DNA from: Bacteroides intestinalis
GTDB taxonomy: Bacteria > Bacteroidota > Bacteroidia > Bacteroidales > Bacteroidaceae
NCBI RefSeq assembly: GCF_003464595.1
Contig: NZ_QRZF01000001.1
Location: forward strand, 124,001-188,000
DNA: 64,000 bases
Reading direction: 5' to 3'
Part shown: in pieces, positions 8,233 through 17,387 of the stretch
Layout of the letters: each line of letters opens with the position of its first letter
Numbering within the stretch: position 1 is the first letter of the stretch
Made by a program: the position numbers and the translations under genes
Notes under the pieces: generated by a model
Seen by the model: the letters and a program-made list of their open reading frames with translations, nothing else
Told to the model about the DNA's origin: nothing
The model's database searches: none

Positions 8233-9792
8233 TTATTTCTTATCGCTGATACGGAAATAGTCAAAGTCCACATATCCTCCGGCTGCCTTTGTTGCATAGT
8301 TGAAAAGTCCGAAACGATACCCCATAAAATGTGGGAGGGTATAGGCCATTTTAAGCTGACTGCCTATTTTAATCCACTTCTTGCCATCCAGACTATAGTA
8401 GAAACTGGCTATATCTTTCAGATCCGTAAAGTCGCATTCAGCTTTCAGGAATATCACTGTCTGGTTCAGTGGCAGACTTTCCACCTCTTCCGGCTTATCA
8501 GTCTGCGCACTTACCATTACAATCTTCTTTACCCCATTTTCATACTTCACACCTACGAACCCATATTTTTTCTGAAGAAGTGCAAGACCTGCAAAATCTC
8601 CCTCTTTCATATTAGATACATCCACAGAAGTGGTTCCCGAACATACCGGACCAACCGTTCGCTGCGTCAATGTATTTCGTGCAGACAGGAAATCAGCATC
8701 CACCCGTCCGGTTTTAAGGCGCAGATACCCTTTTCGTTCACTAACCGACCAAAGGGAATTGTCCGGATTGTGATTCCACTGCCAAACCAATGGCAAAGCC
8801 GCCTCTTTCTTCTTGCGTGTAAACTCATCCGAAGCCACGATGCCCGGTATCAATCCCTTACTTACCGGAAGTTCCAACCTCTCCGGCACTTTCCCGTCTA
8901 TACCAAGAACCGGCCAACCTTCTTCCCATTTCACCGGAACAAGATAAGGAATACGACCTACCGCACCATTATCACGGAAAAGATAAGCAAACCATCTGCC
9001 ATCAGGCGTATCTATCAAACCTCCCTGGGCAACACCTTTATCCTGCAAGGCCACTCTGCCCTCCCAAGGCCCGTTTATATGATCGGCGCGATGAATAACC
9101 ACCGTACGCATTCCACCTTTGGGCCAGGTGATGTTGAACAGGTAATACTTTCCATTCACCTTAAACAGCTGTGAGCCTTCGGCCGGCAAACCGACATTAT
9201 CCCCTGACGGAGCACTGGCATTCTCTATAAAAATACGTTCGGTCCCTTCCTTGATGCCGGACAAATCGGGTTTCAACTCAGCTATCCGCAGTTTACCACC
9301 ACCCCAGATTATATAAACGCGTCCATCATCATCAAAGAAAACAGTATGATCATGATAAGAGGGAGTAAACGTGATTGTTTTCCAAGGGCCTTTTTCTATA
9401 TCTTCCGTAGCATATATATAGGTCTTCCCGGTAGTGCTGGAGAAGGTCGATACATAATACATATTATTATGATAGCGAATACAGCTTGCCCATGTTCCGC
9501 TTCCATAAGCATTTTTTCCATTATTCAGGTTCAGTGCATCCACATCAGCCAGAATATCATAGCAATAATTCACTAATTCCCAGTTCACAAGGTCTTTCGA
9601 CTTCATAATGGGAACTCCCGGAGCCATGTGCATGGTCGTGCTACTCATATAGTAAGTATCTCCTACCCGAATCATCGACATATCGGGTACATCGGCATAA
9701 ATCACCGGATTTCCGGCTGAGCTTCCCTGGCCCAGAGCTGTGCAACTATATATAATGGTTGCCAGCAAGAAAAGATAAAAACGTCTTTGCAT
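8233..9792 (-). CDS. GH43 beta-xylosidase/alpha-L-arabinofuranosidase-type enzyme
   Basis: Exported GH43 of 519 aa from the ATG at 9792. A longer frame opens at 9873 but contains the predicted promoter -7 box, so the later start is preferred. Signal peptide near residues 1-20. The propeller opens with NPVIYADVPDMSMIRVGDTY (catalytic Asp in DVPD) and continues with APGVPIMKSKDLVNWELV. The C-terminal ~190 residues form a beta-sandwich. Compared with the next gene it lacks GH10. Expected to remove arabinose or xylose units from arabinoxylan oligosaccharides. It is the first gene of a two-gene operon with the GH43-GH10 fusion; no SusC/SusD pair or regulator is nearby. Confidence 0.92.
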   Translation of the reverse strand: MQRRFYLFLLATIIYSCTALGQGSSAGNPVIYADVPDMSMIRVGDTYYMSSTTMHMAPGVPIMKSKDLVNWELVNYCYDILADVDALNLNNGKNAYGSGTWASCIRYHNNMYYVSTFSSTTGKTYIYATEDIEKGPWKTITFTPSYHDHTVFFDDDGRVYIIWGGGKLRIAELKPDLSGIKEGTERIFIENASAPSGDNVGLPAEGSQLFKVNGKYYLFNITWPKGGMRTVVIHRADHINGPWEGRVALQDKGVAQGGLIDTPDGRWFAYLFRDNGAVGRIPYLVPVKWEEGWPVLGIDGKVPERLELPVSKGLIPGIVASDEFTRKKKEAALPLVWQWNHNPDNSLWSVSERKGYLRLKTGRVDADFLSARNTLTQRTVGPVCSGTTSVDVSNMKEGDFAGLALLQKKYGFVGVKYENGVKKIVMVSAQTDKPEEVESLPLNQTVIFLKAECDFTDLKDIASFYYSLDGKKWIKIGSQLKMAYTLPHFMGYRFGLFNYATKAAGGYVDFDYFRISDKK

Positions 9793-9850
9793 ACTATTTC
9801 TTTTTTGATATTTCTTTGCTTGTTTCTTTCGCAGGGAAATCTCCCCGCAG

Positions 9851-9858
9851 CAAATATA
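9851..9858 (-). promoter_or_regulatory. -7 promoter element of the xylan enzyme operon
   Basis: On the minus strand TATATTTGC, a perfect TAnnTTTG, 58 bp upstream of the ATG at 9792. Transcription would start inside the longer frame that opens at 9873, which argues for the 9792 start. Confidence 0.5.
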
Positions 9859-10026
9859 CAGCATAGATATCAAAAGGCACCTACAATTATTTTACACAAA
9901 CTTTCGTTGATATTACATCTTTCGCAGTAACATTTCATTTTCTTTCACTCATGTTACATCAAAGGGGTACAGAAGGTATTCAGGGGCAAATACGGGCTAT
10001 GAAAAGAAGAAAAGCAGAAGGTAATT

Positions 10027-10153
10027 GTTTCACTACCTGAAATGAAAAGTTTCAAGGCATGAAACAAACAGTTTCTCGGCGTGAAACAAGTAGTTTCATT
10101 ACTTGAAACAAACAGTTTCATTGCTTGGAACAAACAGTTCCATGCCGTGAAAC
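10027..10153. repeat. 22-bp-period palindromic tandem array B
   Basis: GTTTC starts at 10027, 10049, 10071, 10093, 10115 and 10137 (the last is GTTCC). GAAAC starts at 10039, 10061, 10083, 10105, 10127 and 10149 (the first is GAAAT, the fifth GGAAC). The period is exactly 22 bp over six units. Where one arm changes to GGAAC (10127), the facing arm 10 bp further on changes to GTTCC (10137), keeping the pair complementary. The array occupies the spacer upstream of the GH43 operon, about 230 bp from its start. The rest of the 9793-10175 spacer holds the -7 box and nothing else recognisable. Confidence 0.95.
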
Positions 10154-10175
10154 AAATGATGAGTTCTAAAGGGCA

Positions 10176-11273
10176 TTAATGTTGCTCCCAAAAATCAAGG
10201 TATTGCCGGGCTACTTTGATATGATCGTGATGTTTGGCTACGTATTCTACACTTTGCGCAGAAAGTTCCGGAATGCGTTCTTTATGAAGAACAACCTCTT
10301 CCAGTTTCCGGTAAATGTCCTGTTCCTCAGGCAAGACATTGATAATGGGGCGAAGCTCCGTTTCATTTAAGATTTCATAGTTTTCCGGTTCACCACCTCC
10401 CACAACGGTAACTCCTTTTGCCATGGCAAGCAGTGAGTTCATAGAGGGAGTATATGAATACAACTGGTCTAACTGCACATCCGCATCATCCATCAATTGC
10501 TGATAACGGGCATAAGGCACATCATGCACTTCGGTAATCTGGCAAAGATCGGGATATTTATGCTGTACTTCCCGTAGAACAGGCAGCATAACATCGGTAC
10601 CTTTCACAGTATCTTTAAAGTTCTGGATACCAATAAAGAAGTTCAGTTTCTCCGGCACAGTGCGAATATGCGAAACGATTTCATGCAGATTGATCGGTAA
10701 AGGTACGAATGCTGTCTTCTCCGGGAAAAGAGGCTGATAAGCAACGTAATACTCCCACAGGCAAGCCATTATACCATTGCAACTTTCGGCAATAGTGCGG
10801 GTAGCACGAGCGGCTCCCCCATAATACCAATCCTGAAGAGTCATTTTATTGAAATCGGTATCACGATAGCAGTTACCGGTTTTAAAATCAGAGTAGCGAT
10901 AAGTATCAGTCTCCATGCAGGCACGGATATAATAATAATCAGTTCCGAAAGCACCTAAAAAGACTTTGCCATTGAATCTGCGCAGATAGTGGTAAACAGG
11001 CAAAGTACGCTCACTACGCAAATGCAAGAAATAGGGGCTAATCAGTTGAACAACATCATAATTACGAAAACTTGGCAAATGGCGCAAAATACGTAAAAGA
11101 CAAGAAATCCCATCGTATAAACTATTCGTAGGACGATCCAAAGCTATATCACGCGGATAATTTTTCCAGCCGCAGCCATCGGAAGCAACACAAACTTCAT
11201 GTCCCAATGCCCGAAGCCCAGCAGCAAGGCTCCAATGTAATCCACTATATTCTCCAAGTAACAAGATTCTCAT
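10176..11273 (-). CDS. Glycosyltransferase, GT-B fold (GT4-like)
   Basis: A 365-aa cytosolic glycosyltransferase beginning MRILLLGEYSG. The start at 11273 is fixed by an ATGA overlap with the stop of the preceding GT2 gene. A C-terminal segment near residue 300 (SMNSLLAMAKGVTVVGGGEP) is the position of the nucleotide-sugar-binding region of GT4 enzymes, here with Gly-Gly-Glu-Pro-Glu rather than the classic EX7E. Likely adds a sugar during assembly of a surface polysaccharide or glycan. The donor cannot be named. Forms a two-gene operon with the GT2. Confidence 0.82.
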   Translation of the reverse strand: MRILLLGEYSGLHWSLAAGLRALGHEVCVASDGCGWKNYPRDIALDRPTNSLYDGISCLLRILRHLPSFRNYDVVQLISPYFLHLRSERTLPVYHYLRRFNGKVFLGAFGTDYYYIRACMETDTYRYSDFKTGNCYRDTDFNKMTLQDWYYGGAARATRTIAESCNGIMACLWEYYVAYQPLFPEKTAFVPLPINLHEIVSHIRTVPEKLNFFIGIQNFKDTVKGTDVMLPVLREVQHKYPDLCQITEVHDVPYARYQQLMDDADVQLDQLYSYTPSMNSLLAMAKGVTVVGGGEPENYEILNETELRPIINVLPEEQDIYRKLEEVVLHKERIPELSAQSVEYVAKHHDHIKVARQYLDFWEQH

Positions 11274-12163
11274 ATAAACAAACGGGTATAAGCATTGACA
11301 ACAGGATATACTAAACCATACTTCCAGGAATACCACTCATCAGACAAAGGTAACAACCCTTCCGCTTTTAAAATACTCATCCGATGATTTATCTCTCTGA
11401 CACCACATTTATTGCGCCGCATCTGACGGATATAATCAATCGTAAGGAAATTCAGGCGCCGCCGTAAGGCCTTTACCTGCATGGGAATAATCTTCTCATC
11501 ACTTTCAAGGGAACATAATAAGTTTCTTACCCTGGAAATCATTCCCTGGAAATCATTCAATCTCTTTAAACGTACTTGCAAAGCTCTTTCGTGAATAATA
11601 GAAGAGGAACTTCTAAAATAGGCATAAACCGGATAATCAGTAATGAGAGTAGTCGATGCCAAACAATATGCTTTTGCCACAAAATCTTCATCTTCATGAA
11701 AACACGACTCGGCAAATACCAATCCATGAATATTTAGAAAGCTACGACTAAAGAAATGCCTCCAGGCAGTACCCATAAAGTTATTCTTACTCATATATTC
11801 GGCGCCTGACCCATAAACCTCCCATTTATAGTTAAAAGATCGAGGTATAACACCAGCCCGATTAACCTCACACATCTGAAAAGAACAAATATCCGGCGTA
11901 TATTTCAAGAGATAAGAAAAGCAATAGGATAGATTTTGGAAAAGATAATCATCCGCATCTACAAACATCAGATAGGTACCCGTTGCCTGACGGATGCCCT
12001 GATTACGTGCCCCACCTAATCCTTTTCCATTGTCATCCGCCACAATTATCTCATAGCTTCCCTCTTCCATCCCTTGCTGGCGAATGGAATAAAGACAACG
12101 TTGCAACAGCACCGGGTCTGCCGTACCGTAAAAGGGGATAACTATACTGATAAAAGGACTCAT
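11270..12163 (-). CDS. Glycosyltransferase family 2
   Basis: GT-A type transferase of 297 aa. It starts MSPFISIVIPFYG, the usual N-terminus of family 2, with the nucleotide-sugar pocket in YEIIVADDNGKGLGGARNQG and the metal-binding DxD as FVDADDYLF near residue 92. HEDEDFVAKAY near 143 fits the catalytic ED motif. The stop codon overlaps the ATG of the following glycosyltransferase, so both are made together. Adds a sugar to a lipid-linked or surface glycan. A perfect -7 box lies only 5 bp before the start codon, suggesting a leaderless or nearly leaderless mRNA. Confidence 0.88.
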   Translation of the reverse strand: MSPFISIVIPFYGTADPVLLQRCLYSIRQQGMEEGSYEIIVADDNGKGLGGARNQGIRQATGTYLMFVDADDYLFQNLSYCFSYLLKYTPDICSFQMCEVNRAGVIPRSFNYKWEVYGSGAEYMSKNNFMGTAWRHFFSRSFLNIHGLVFAESCFHEDEDFVAKAYCLASTTLITDYPVYAYFRSSSSIIHERALQVRLKRLNDFQGMISRVRNLLCSLESDEKIIPMQVKALRRRLNFLTIDYIRQMRRNKCGVREINHRMSILKAEGLLPLSDEWYSWKYGLVYPVVNAYTRLFI

Positions 12164-12167
12164 GCAG

Positions 12168-12175
12168 CAAATATA
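12168..12175 (-). promoter_or_regulatory. -7 promoter element immediately before the GT2 start
   Basis: Minus strand TATATTTG ends 5 bases before the ATG at 12163. Initiation about 5-8 nt downstream would fall at or inside the start codon. No good -33 element; the region upstream is the TolC terminator hairpin. Confidence 0.4.
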
Positions 12176-12178
12176 CAG

Positions 12179-12216
12179 AAAATCCTCCCCCAGCCTTACA
12201 GCCGGAGAAGGATTTT
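12179..12216 (-). terminator. Hairpin terminator downstream of the export operon
   Basis: Inverted repeat AAAATCCT(C/T) with a GC-rich inner stem (CCAGCC/GGC), followed on the minus strand by a T-rich tract, 23 bp after the stop of the TolC-like gene at 12239. Confidence 0.7.
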
Positions 12217-12238
12217 CAAGAGAAAGACACTAAAAAAG

Positions 12239-13567
12239 TTATTCAATCGGTATTCCTTTATAGAAGTCCAATATCTTTGTACGGAACAGATATTCATATT
12301 TAGCCTGCAATTCATCAGATTGGGCCTTCATCAGATTCTGTTTCGCTTCGTTATACTCTACAGCGGTTGCTTTACCATTGTCGTACTTTTCACTCATCAA
12401 CTTGAAAGACTCCGCACTGGCATTGGTAGCTGTACTGCTACTGGTGTATTTGCTCTCAGAAGCCAATGCATTGTACCATGCCTGCTGTATTTCCTTATAG
12501 AGCGTCTTCTTTACATCGTCCAACTGCAAAGAATAATTCTCCTGCTGCAAGCGGGCTGTACGTACACGATTGCGAGTGGCAAAACGGTTAAAGATAGGCA
12601 CACTAAGACTGAGTCCTACGTACTTGCTAAAGTTATCCCGCATCTGCTGACTGAAATTACGATCGAGAGTAGAATAATAATTCGTACCGAGACTACCATT
12701 CAGATTCAATTTAGGATAAAAAGCACTCTGAGCAATACGAATACTGTGTTCACTACCTTCCAGACGATATTTTGCAGCCTGAACAGCAGCCTTACTTGTC
12801 AATGCTGTCTGATAAACCTCATCCGGCGGAGTAAGAGGAAGCAGGTCCAATCTTACCGCAGGAGCTGATAAAGAGAATCCTTCCGGAGTTTCCAACTCTA
12901 TAAGCTGGCTAAGATCAAGCAAAGCAAGCTGGTAGTTATTATCTGCCTGAACAGCTTTCATCTCATCTTGTGCCACGCGAGCCTTAGCCTCAGCAACCTC
13001 GGCAGGAGATGCTTTACCCAGTTCGGCAAGACGTGCAATACGTGCCAACTGTTCTTTACTCAATGCCACCTGACTGATGGCTACCTGATATAGTTCCTGA
13101 TCGAACAGCACCTGCAAATACGCAGAAGCTATATTAATGGAAATATCCTCCTTAGCCTTTTCCAAATCCGCAATAGCCGCTTTCAGATTCAATTTAGACA
13201 AAGCATACTGATTGGGAATTTCCAGACCGGAAAATAAGGGAACACTGGTAGACACAGACATACTGGTGCTGTTACTACTTGTATTGACATAAACCGTAGA
13301 ATAATCACCAGTGGCTTCATTCTTTACAGCCGTCTGCGTACGTCCCCAGTTCCAGCTTTGCCCGGCACTACCATTCAGATTCGGCAGGCGTGCCCATTTA
13401 GCCGTGTTCACACTCACGGCACTCTGTTCCGCAGAGTTAGCAGTCCGGCGGATGCTAATATTATGTTCTATAGCGTAGTCGATGCACTGGCGCAGCGTCC
13501 AGCCCTCCTGGGCCTGTACTGAAACAGCCAAAATAGCCATGCATCCCATTATTAAGTTCTTCTTCAT
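12239..13567 (-). CDS. TolC-family outer membrane efflux protein
   Basis: Outer-membrane channel of 442 aa with a cleavable signal peptide (ends VQAQ near residue 19). The mature start GWTLRQCIDYAIEHNISI is typical of Bacteroidetes TolC proteins. Two related halves are visible, each with long Ala/Gln/Lys/Glu-rich helices (LAELGKASPAEVAEAKARVA and LMSEKYDNGKATAVEYNEAK), which form the periplasmic barrel. Last gene of a five-gene operon: ABC ATPase, two permeases, adaptor, TolC. A terminator follows. Exports the substrate delivered by the MacAB-like pump; substrate unknown. Confidence 0.94.
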   Translation of the reverse strand: MKKNLIMGCMAILAVSVQAQEGWTLRQCIDYAIEHNISIRRTANSAEQSAVSVNTAKWARLPNLNGSAGQSWNWGRTQTAVKNEATGDYSTVYVNTSSNSTSMSVSTSVPLFSGLEIPNQYALSKLNLKAAIADLEKAKEDISINIASAYLQVLFDQELYQVAISQVALSKEQLARIARLAELGKASPAEVAEAKARVAQDEMKAVQADNNYQLALLDLSQLIELETPEGFSLSAPAVRLDLLPLTPPDEVYQTALTSKAAVQAAKYRLEGSEHSIRIAQSAFYPKLNLNGSLGTNYYSTLDRNFSQQMRDNFSKYVGLSLSVPIFNRFATRNRVRTARLQQENYSLQLDDVKKTLYKEIQQAWYNALASESKYTSSSTATNASAESFKLMSEKYDNGKATAVEYNEAKQNLMKAQSDELQAKYEYLFRTKILDFYKGIPIE

Positions 13568-13609
13568 AATCTGTTATTATTGAATTATACAAGGTTACTC
13601 CAACGGTTT

Positions 13610-14710
13610 TTATTTATCCTTCTTCTCTGCACCACGCACTTTAGACTTACCGTCTACACCGTCTTTGATAACAATCTTGATACCGTCACTCATGCCAACT
13701 TTCACTTCTTTACGTTCAAACTTCTGGGCAGGCACGCTATCCGTCATCACATATACGAATGTGCTGTCTCCACTGAATTCGATTGTACTTTCAGGCAAAG
13801 TAAGTGCCTTTTGCGCACGTTCCAGTACGATTTCTGCATTAGCAGAATATCCCGAACGGATCATCACCGTATCCGGTACCTGGATAGCCGCTTTTATTTC
13901 AAACTGATTAGCACCATTCTCCTCTACCCCCTTTGGAGAAATATATTCCAATATAGCATCGAATGAAAGATTCTGCAAAGCACCGATTGTCAGCTTCACC
14001 GGCATTCCTTCATGCACACGTCCTACTTCCGTTTCGTCAATCTTACCTCTAAAGATGAGGTCGTTCATGTTAGCAACCGTAGCGATTGTAGTACCATCAT
14101 TGAATGTATTACTCATAATCACCGAGTTACCGGCCTTTACAGGTACATCCAGAATCAAGCCGTCGATTGTAGAGCGGATCAGTGTACTTGAAAAAGAAGC
14201 ACTGTTCTTTGTAATACCTTCCTTCACAATTTCCAGATTATCCTTAGCTGTTTGCAACTCCTCACGTGCCTGTTTCACACTAACCTCAGCTTTTTCATAG
14301 TCCTCACGGCTAACCAACTTGTCTTCAAACAGCTTCTCTACACGGGAGAAGTCTGTTTCACCCTGCTTCGCATTGAGTTCAGCCAAACGCACACGGCTCT
14401 CGGCAGAGTTCAGCGTACCCAGTTCGGGAATTACTTTCACTTTAGCAATCACTTCACCCTTACGTATCGTTTGTCCTGCTTCTTTATACAGCTCGTCAAT
14501 GATACCCGATATCTGAGGCTTGATAAGGATCTCGTCTCTCGGTTCCACCTTTCCGGTTGCCACCGTTGTTTTCTCCAAGTCAGCTACCGCCGGAGTAATT
14601 GTCTCATAAACCGTAATCTTCGGTTTTGACTTCTGGTAAAGGAACACAAACGTGAAGATGAAAATGGCAGCTACAACTACCAACAATGCGATTTTCAGAT
14701 ACTTTTTCAT
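13610..14710 (-). CDS. Efflux periplasmic adaptor subunit (HlyD/MacA family)
   Basis: Membrane-fusion protein of 366 aa with one N-terminal transmembrane segment (residues ~7-27) and no lipobox. It has a lipoyl-like half (VATGKVEPRDEILIKPQISG near 51), a helical hairpin (residues ~105-170) and a second lipoyl half (STIDGLILDVPVKAGNSV). The C-terminal beta-barrel ends in a Lys-rich tail. Bridges the inner-membrane MacB-like permeases and TolC. Gene order and 42-99 bp spacers indicate one operon. Confidence 0.94.
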   Translation of the reverse strand: MKKYLKIALLVVVAAIFIFTFVFLYQKSKPKITVYETITPAVADLEKTTVATGKVEPRDEILIKPQISGIIDELYKEAGQTIRKGEVIAKVKVIPELGTLNSAESRVRLAELNAKQGETDFSRVEKLFEDKLVSREDYEKAEVSVKQAREELQTAKDNLEIVKEGITKNSASFSSTLIRSTIDGLILDVPVKAGNSVIMSNTFNDGTTIATVANMNDLIFRGKIDETEVGRVHEGMPVKLTIGALQNLSFDAILEYISPKGVEENGANQFEIKAAIQVPDTVMIRSGYSANAEIVLERAQKALTLPESTIEFSGDSTFVYVMTDSVPAQKFERKEVKVGMSDGIKIVIKDGVDGKSKVRGAEKKDK

Positions 14711-14779
14711 ACTATTATTATATTATTGTTTCTTTATTTCTATTTTTATATCCCGCCCACACCCCGCAGGCCCTTCCAT

Positions 14780-14811
14780 TTTTAATTATTAATTTATAAT
14801 TTATAATTATT
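14780..14811. repeat. AT-rich 7-bp-period spacer repeat
   Basis: Tandem TTTATAA/ATTTATA heptads between the adaptor gene and the permease gene. Same 7-bp period as the spacer at 2044. The remainder of the 99-bp spacer shows no other signal. Confidence 0.7.
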
Positions 14812-16054
14812 ATTCATCCCTGATAGCCTCGATAGGCTTGATCGCCATGGCACGATAAGCGGGAGCCAGCCCTGCAAGTACCCCCAGACCTATCAGCAAC
14901 GCACATGTACCGATAGCCAATCCGAATGAAACCTGGTAATGCGTAGTTATATGTCCCGGATCATTGGCAGCAGCCTCCAATACTTGCAGCACCAATACGG
15001 CAAAAGAAATACCCGCCATACCTGCAATCGTGGTCAGCACCATACTCTCCGAAAGAATCTGTTGCAGAATATCCCGTGGACGTGCTCCAATAGCGCGTCG
15101 AATACCGATTTCCGTAGTACGTTCGCGCACCGTCACCATCATAATGTTCGATACGCCAATTGCTCCGGCAAATAAAGTACCCAGACCTACCATCCAGATC
15201 AAAATCCGGACACCTGTCATCAGATTATCTACCATAGAGAACATAGCCTCTGCATTCAGCATCATTACTGCCTGCTTATCATCCGGAGATATGTAGTGAG
15301 CCGCTTTCACAATGCGTTCCACCTTATCCTGAATATCCGTTACCTTGATACCCGGTTTCACCGTAAAACAAACCACATGAATCCGATTTCCCAGATTGTA
15401 TGCCTGCTTCATAGTAGTATAAGGCAATGTAATAGCCTCTGAAGCTTGTCCCTGAATATTCATATTCCCCTCGGACGAACACATACCGACCACCTGATAA
15501 TAAATACCATCTACCCGGATATACTTTCCACAGGGATCTTCTCCCGGACGAAACAAACTTTCATACACGCGTTTGCCAATCGTACAAACCTTACGTGCCT
15601 CCTTGATATCCACGTCATTGATGAAGCGTCCGTAAGCCATTTCCTGATGCTCTATATGCTCATATTCGGGATATAATCCCTTTACACTACATTCATATTT
15701 CTTATCTCCATGGATCGCAGTTCTTCCCCAGTAGGCTATAGAAGGAGTAATGACATCTATTTCATTCACTCCGGCACGCAAGCGTTCAATGTCAGAAAGC
15801 TCCAGATTCCACCAGCGTCCTTTACGGAAACCTTTATACGCTTCCCCCGTCTTCTGCGAAACCAGAAAAGCCGAGTTCGTGGCAAAGCCTTCGAATTGGG
15901 AACTCATAGCCTGTTGCATCCCCTGGCCACCACCAATGAGTGCCACCAGCATAAAGATGCCCCAGAATACACCGAATGCCGTCAGCAAGCTTCGCGTCTT
16001 GTTTCTTGTAATCGTGATGAGGATTTCCTCACAAGAGTCTATATCTATTCTCAT
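14810..16054 (-). CDS. MacB-like ABC transporter permease 2
   Basis: Permease of 414 aa with the MacB/FtsX layout: one N-terminal membrane segment (TRSLLTAFGVFWGIFMLVAL), a large periplasmic domain (residues ~50-270) and three C-terminal segments ending in an APAYRAMAIKPIEAIRDE-type tail. The cytoplasmic loop TEIGIRRAIGARPRDIL is the coupling motif that contacts the ABC ATPase. Probably heterodimerises with the neighbouring paralogous permease (16114-17373). Works with the HlyD-like adaptor and TolC to expel a periplasmic substrate. The lack of a fused ATPase domain shows the split, Bacteroidetes-type arrangement. Confidence 0.93.
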   Translation of the reverse strand: MRIDIDSCEEILITITRNKTRSLLTAFGVFWGIFMLVALIGGGQGMQQAMSSQFEGFATNSAFLVSQKTGEAYKGFRKGRWWNLELSDIERLRAGVNEIDVITPSIAYWGRTAIHGDKKYECSVKGLYPEYEHIEHQEMAYGRFINDVDIKEARKVCTIGKRVYESLFRPGEDPCGKYIRVDGIYYQVVGMCSSEGNMNIQGQASEAITLPYTTMKQAYNLGNRIHVVCFTVKPGIKVTDIQDKVERIVKAAHYISPDDKQAVMMLNAEAMFSMVDNLMTGVRILIWMVGLGTLFAGAIGVSNIMMVTVRERTTEIGIRRAIGARPRDILQQILSESMVLTTIAGMAGISFAVLVLQVLEAAANDPGHITTHYQVSFGLAIGTCALLIGLGVLAGLAPAYRAMAIKPIEAIRDE

Positions 16055-16055
16055 G

Positions 16056-16092
16056 TTAATAGTGATTAATGTTTAGTGATTAGTGATTCATA
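16056..16092. repeat. AT-rich 7-bp-period spacer repeat
   Basis: TTAGTGA/TTAATGT-type heptads in the 59-bp spacer between the two permease genes; the unit differs from those at 2044 and 14780 but the period is the same. Confidence 0.6.
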
Positions 16093-16113
16093 CTTTATAT
16101 TCATCGTTAGCCA

Positions 16114-17373
16114 CTAATCCGCTCTCAATGCTTCTATCGGACTGATGCTTACCGCCTTCCTTGCAGGGAAGAATCCTGCCAGCGTACCCGCAATAATCAA
16201 GGTAAGCGTGGCCTGAATGGCAACACTTAAGTCTACAGTCGGATTCGAGAACATGGTTTGCTGGAACATTCCCGCATCCATAGTCTGGTTACCGAAGGCC
16301 GAGTTCATCCATTCCGTGACGGCAATGCCGGCCACCATACCTATATATCCAAATAAAGTAGTAATAGTAACACTCTCCACAATAATCAGCCAAAGAATAG
16401 AAAACGGCTTCGCTCCAAGAGCCTTACGAATACCGAATTCACGAGTACGTTCTTTCACTGTAATCAACATGATGTTCGAAACACCTACAATACCGCTCAG
16501 CAAAGTAAAGATACCAATTACCCAGATAGCCGTACGCAACATTCCCATTGCATTCTGTGTACGCATATAATCCGTGAAGCGGTTCCATATCCAGATAGCA
16601 CTGTTGTCCTGAGGATCAAAACGACGACTGGCACCAATTACCCTACGATAGTTCGCCTCAAAAATTTCATTGCTCTCTATCGTTTCCAGATTCTTAGTCG
16701 TAAAGATGATATTATTCAGCTGTTCGCCTTTATTATAGATGGTCTGCAAAGTAGAGAAAGGGATATAAGCCTCGCTGGCTTCACGGTCTCCCTGGTCATT
16801 ATAGATACCAACGACCTGATAAGCCACTCCACTTGCATTCACAAACTGCCCGATAGGCTCAGTATGAGTCTTGCCAAATAAAATCTCAGCAGTTTTCTTA
16901 TGTATAACCATAACTTTCCGGCGCTCCTTCAAGTCATTCTGGTTGATAAAACGTCCGTCCGCAGTCTTCACTGTCTCTACCTCCGTATAATTAGGATGCA
17001 CTCCTAAAAGGGAGATATTGACATACTCCTGCCCAAAGCTGACATTTACACTACTCTGCCGTACGGTAGCACCGGCACTGATTACATAATCCGGGAAATA
17101 CTTTTCGGTAGCTTCCAGATCATTATTTTCCAAACGGACACGACGCCCCTCCTTCAATCCCGCATAAGGCTTGGAAGTCCATCCCGGAAAAATGCGGATA
17201 GAGTTCAATGCACGTTCCGAGGAAGATTGGTCGAAAGCATGGATGATACCATTTCCGGCACCCAGCAACACGATAAGCATAAATATGCCCCATGCCACGG
17301 CAAATCCTGTGAGGAACGTACGCAATTTGTTCCGCTTGATGGTTCCGTATATTTCTTGCCAAATATCAAACAT
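16114..17373 (-). CDS. MacB-like ABC transporter permease 1
   Basis: Permease of 419 aa paralogous to the next gene, with the same four-segment MacB topology: first segment FLTGFAVAWGIFMLIVLLG, periplasmic domain, then three segments. The coupling loop is REFGIRKALGAKPFSILW near residue 310 and the C-terminus is FFPARKAVSISPIEALRAD. Second gene of the operon, after the ATPase. Two different permeases with one ATPase suggest a heterodimeric pump. Substrate unknown. Confidence 0.93.
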   Translation of the reverse strand: MFDIWQEIYGTIKRNKLRTFLTGFAVAWGIFMLIVLLGAGNGIIHAFDQSSSERALNSIRIFPGWTSKPYAGLKEGRRVRLENNDLEATEKYFPDYVISAGATVRQSSVNVSFGQEYVNISLLGVHPNYTEVETVKTADGRFINQNDLKERRKVMVIHKKTAEILFGKTHTEPIGQFVNASGVAYQVVGIYNDQGDREASEAYIPFSTLQTIYNKGEQLNNIIFTTKNLETIESNEIFEANYRRVIGASRRFDPQDNSAIWIWNRFTDYMRTQNAMGMLRTAIWVIGIFTLLSGIVGVSNIMLITVKERTREFGIRKALGAKPFSILWLIIVESVTITTLFGYIGMVAGIAVTEWMNSAFGNQTMDAGMFQQTMFSNPTVDLSVAIQATLTLIIAGTLAGFFPARKAVSISPIEALRAD

Positions 17374-17387
17374 ATATTCATTTACTA

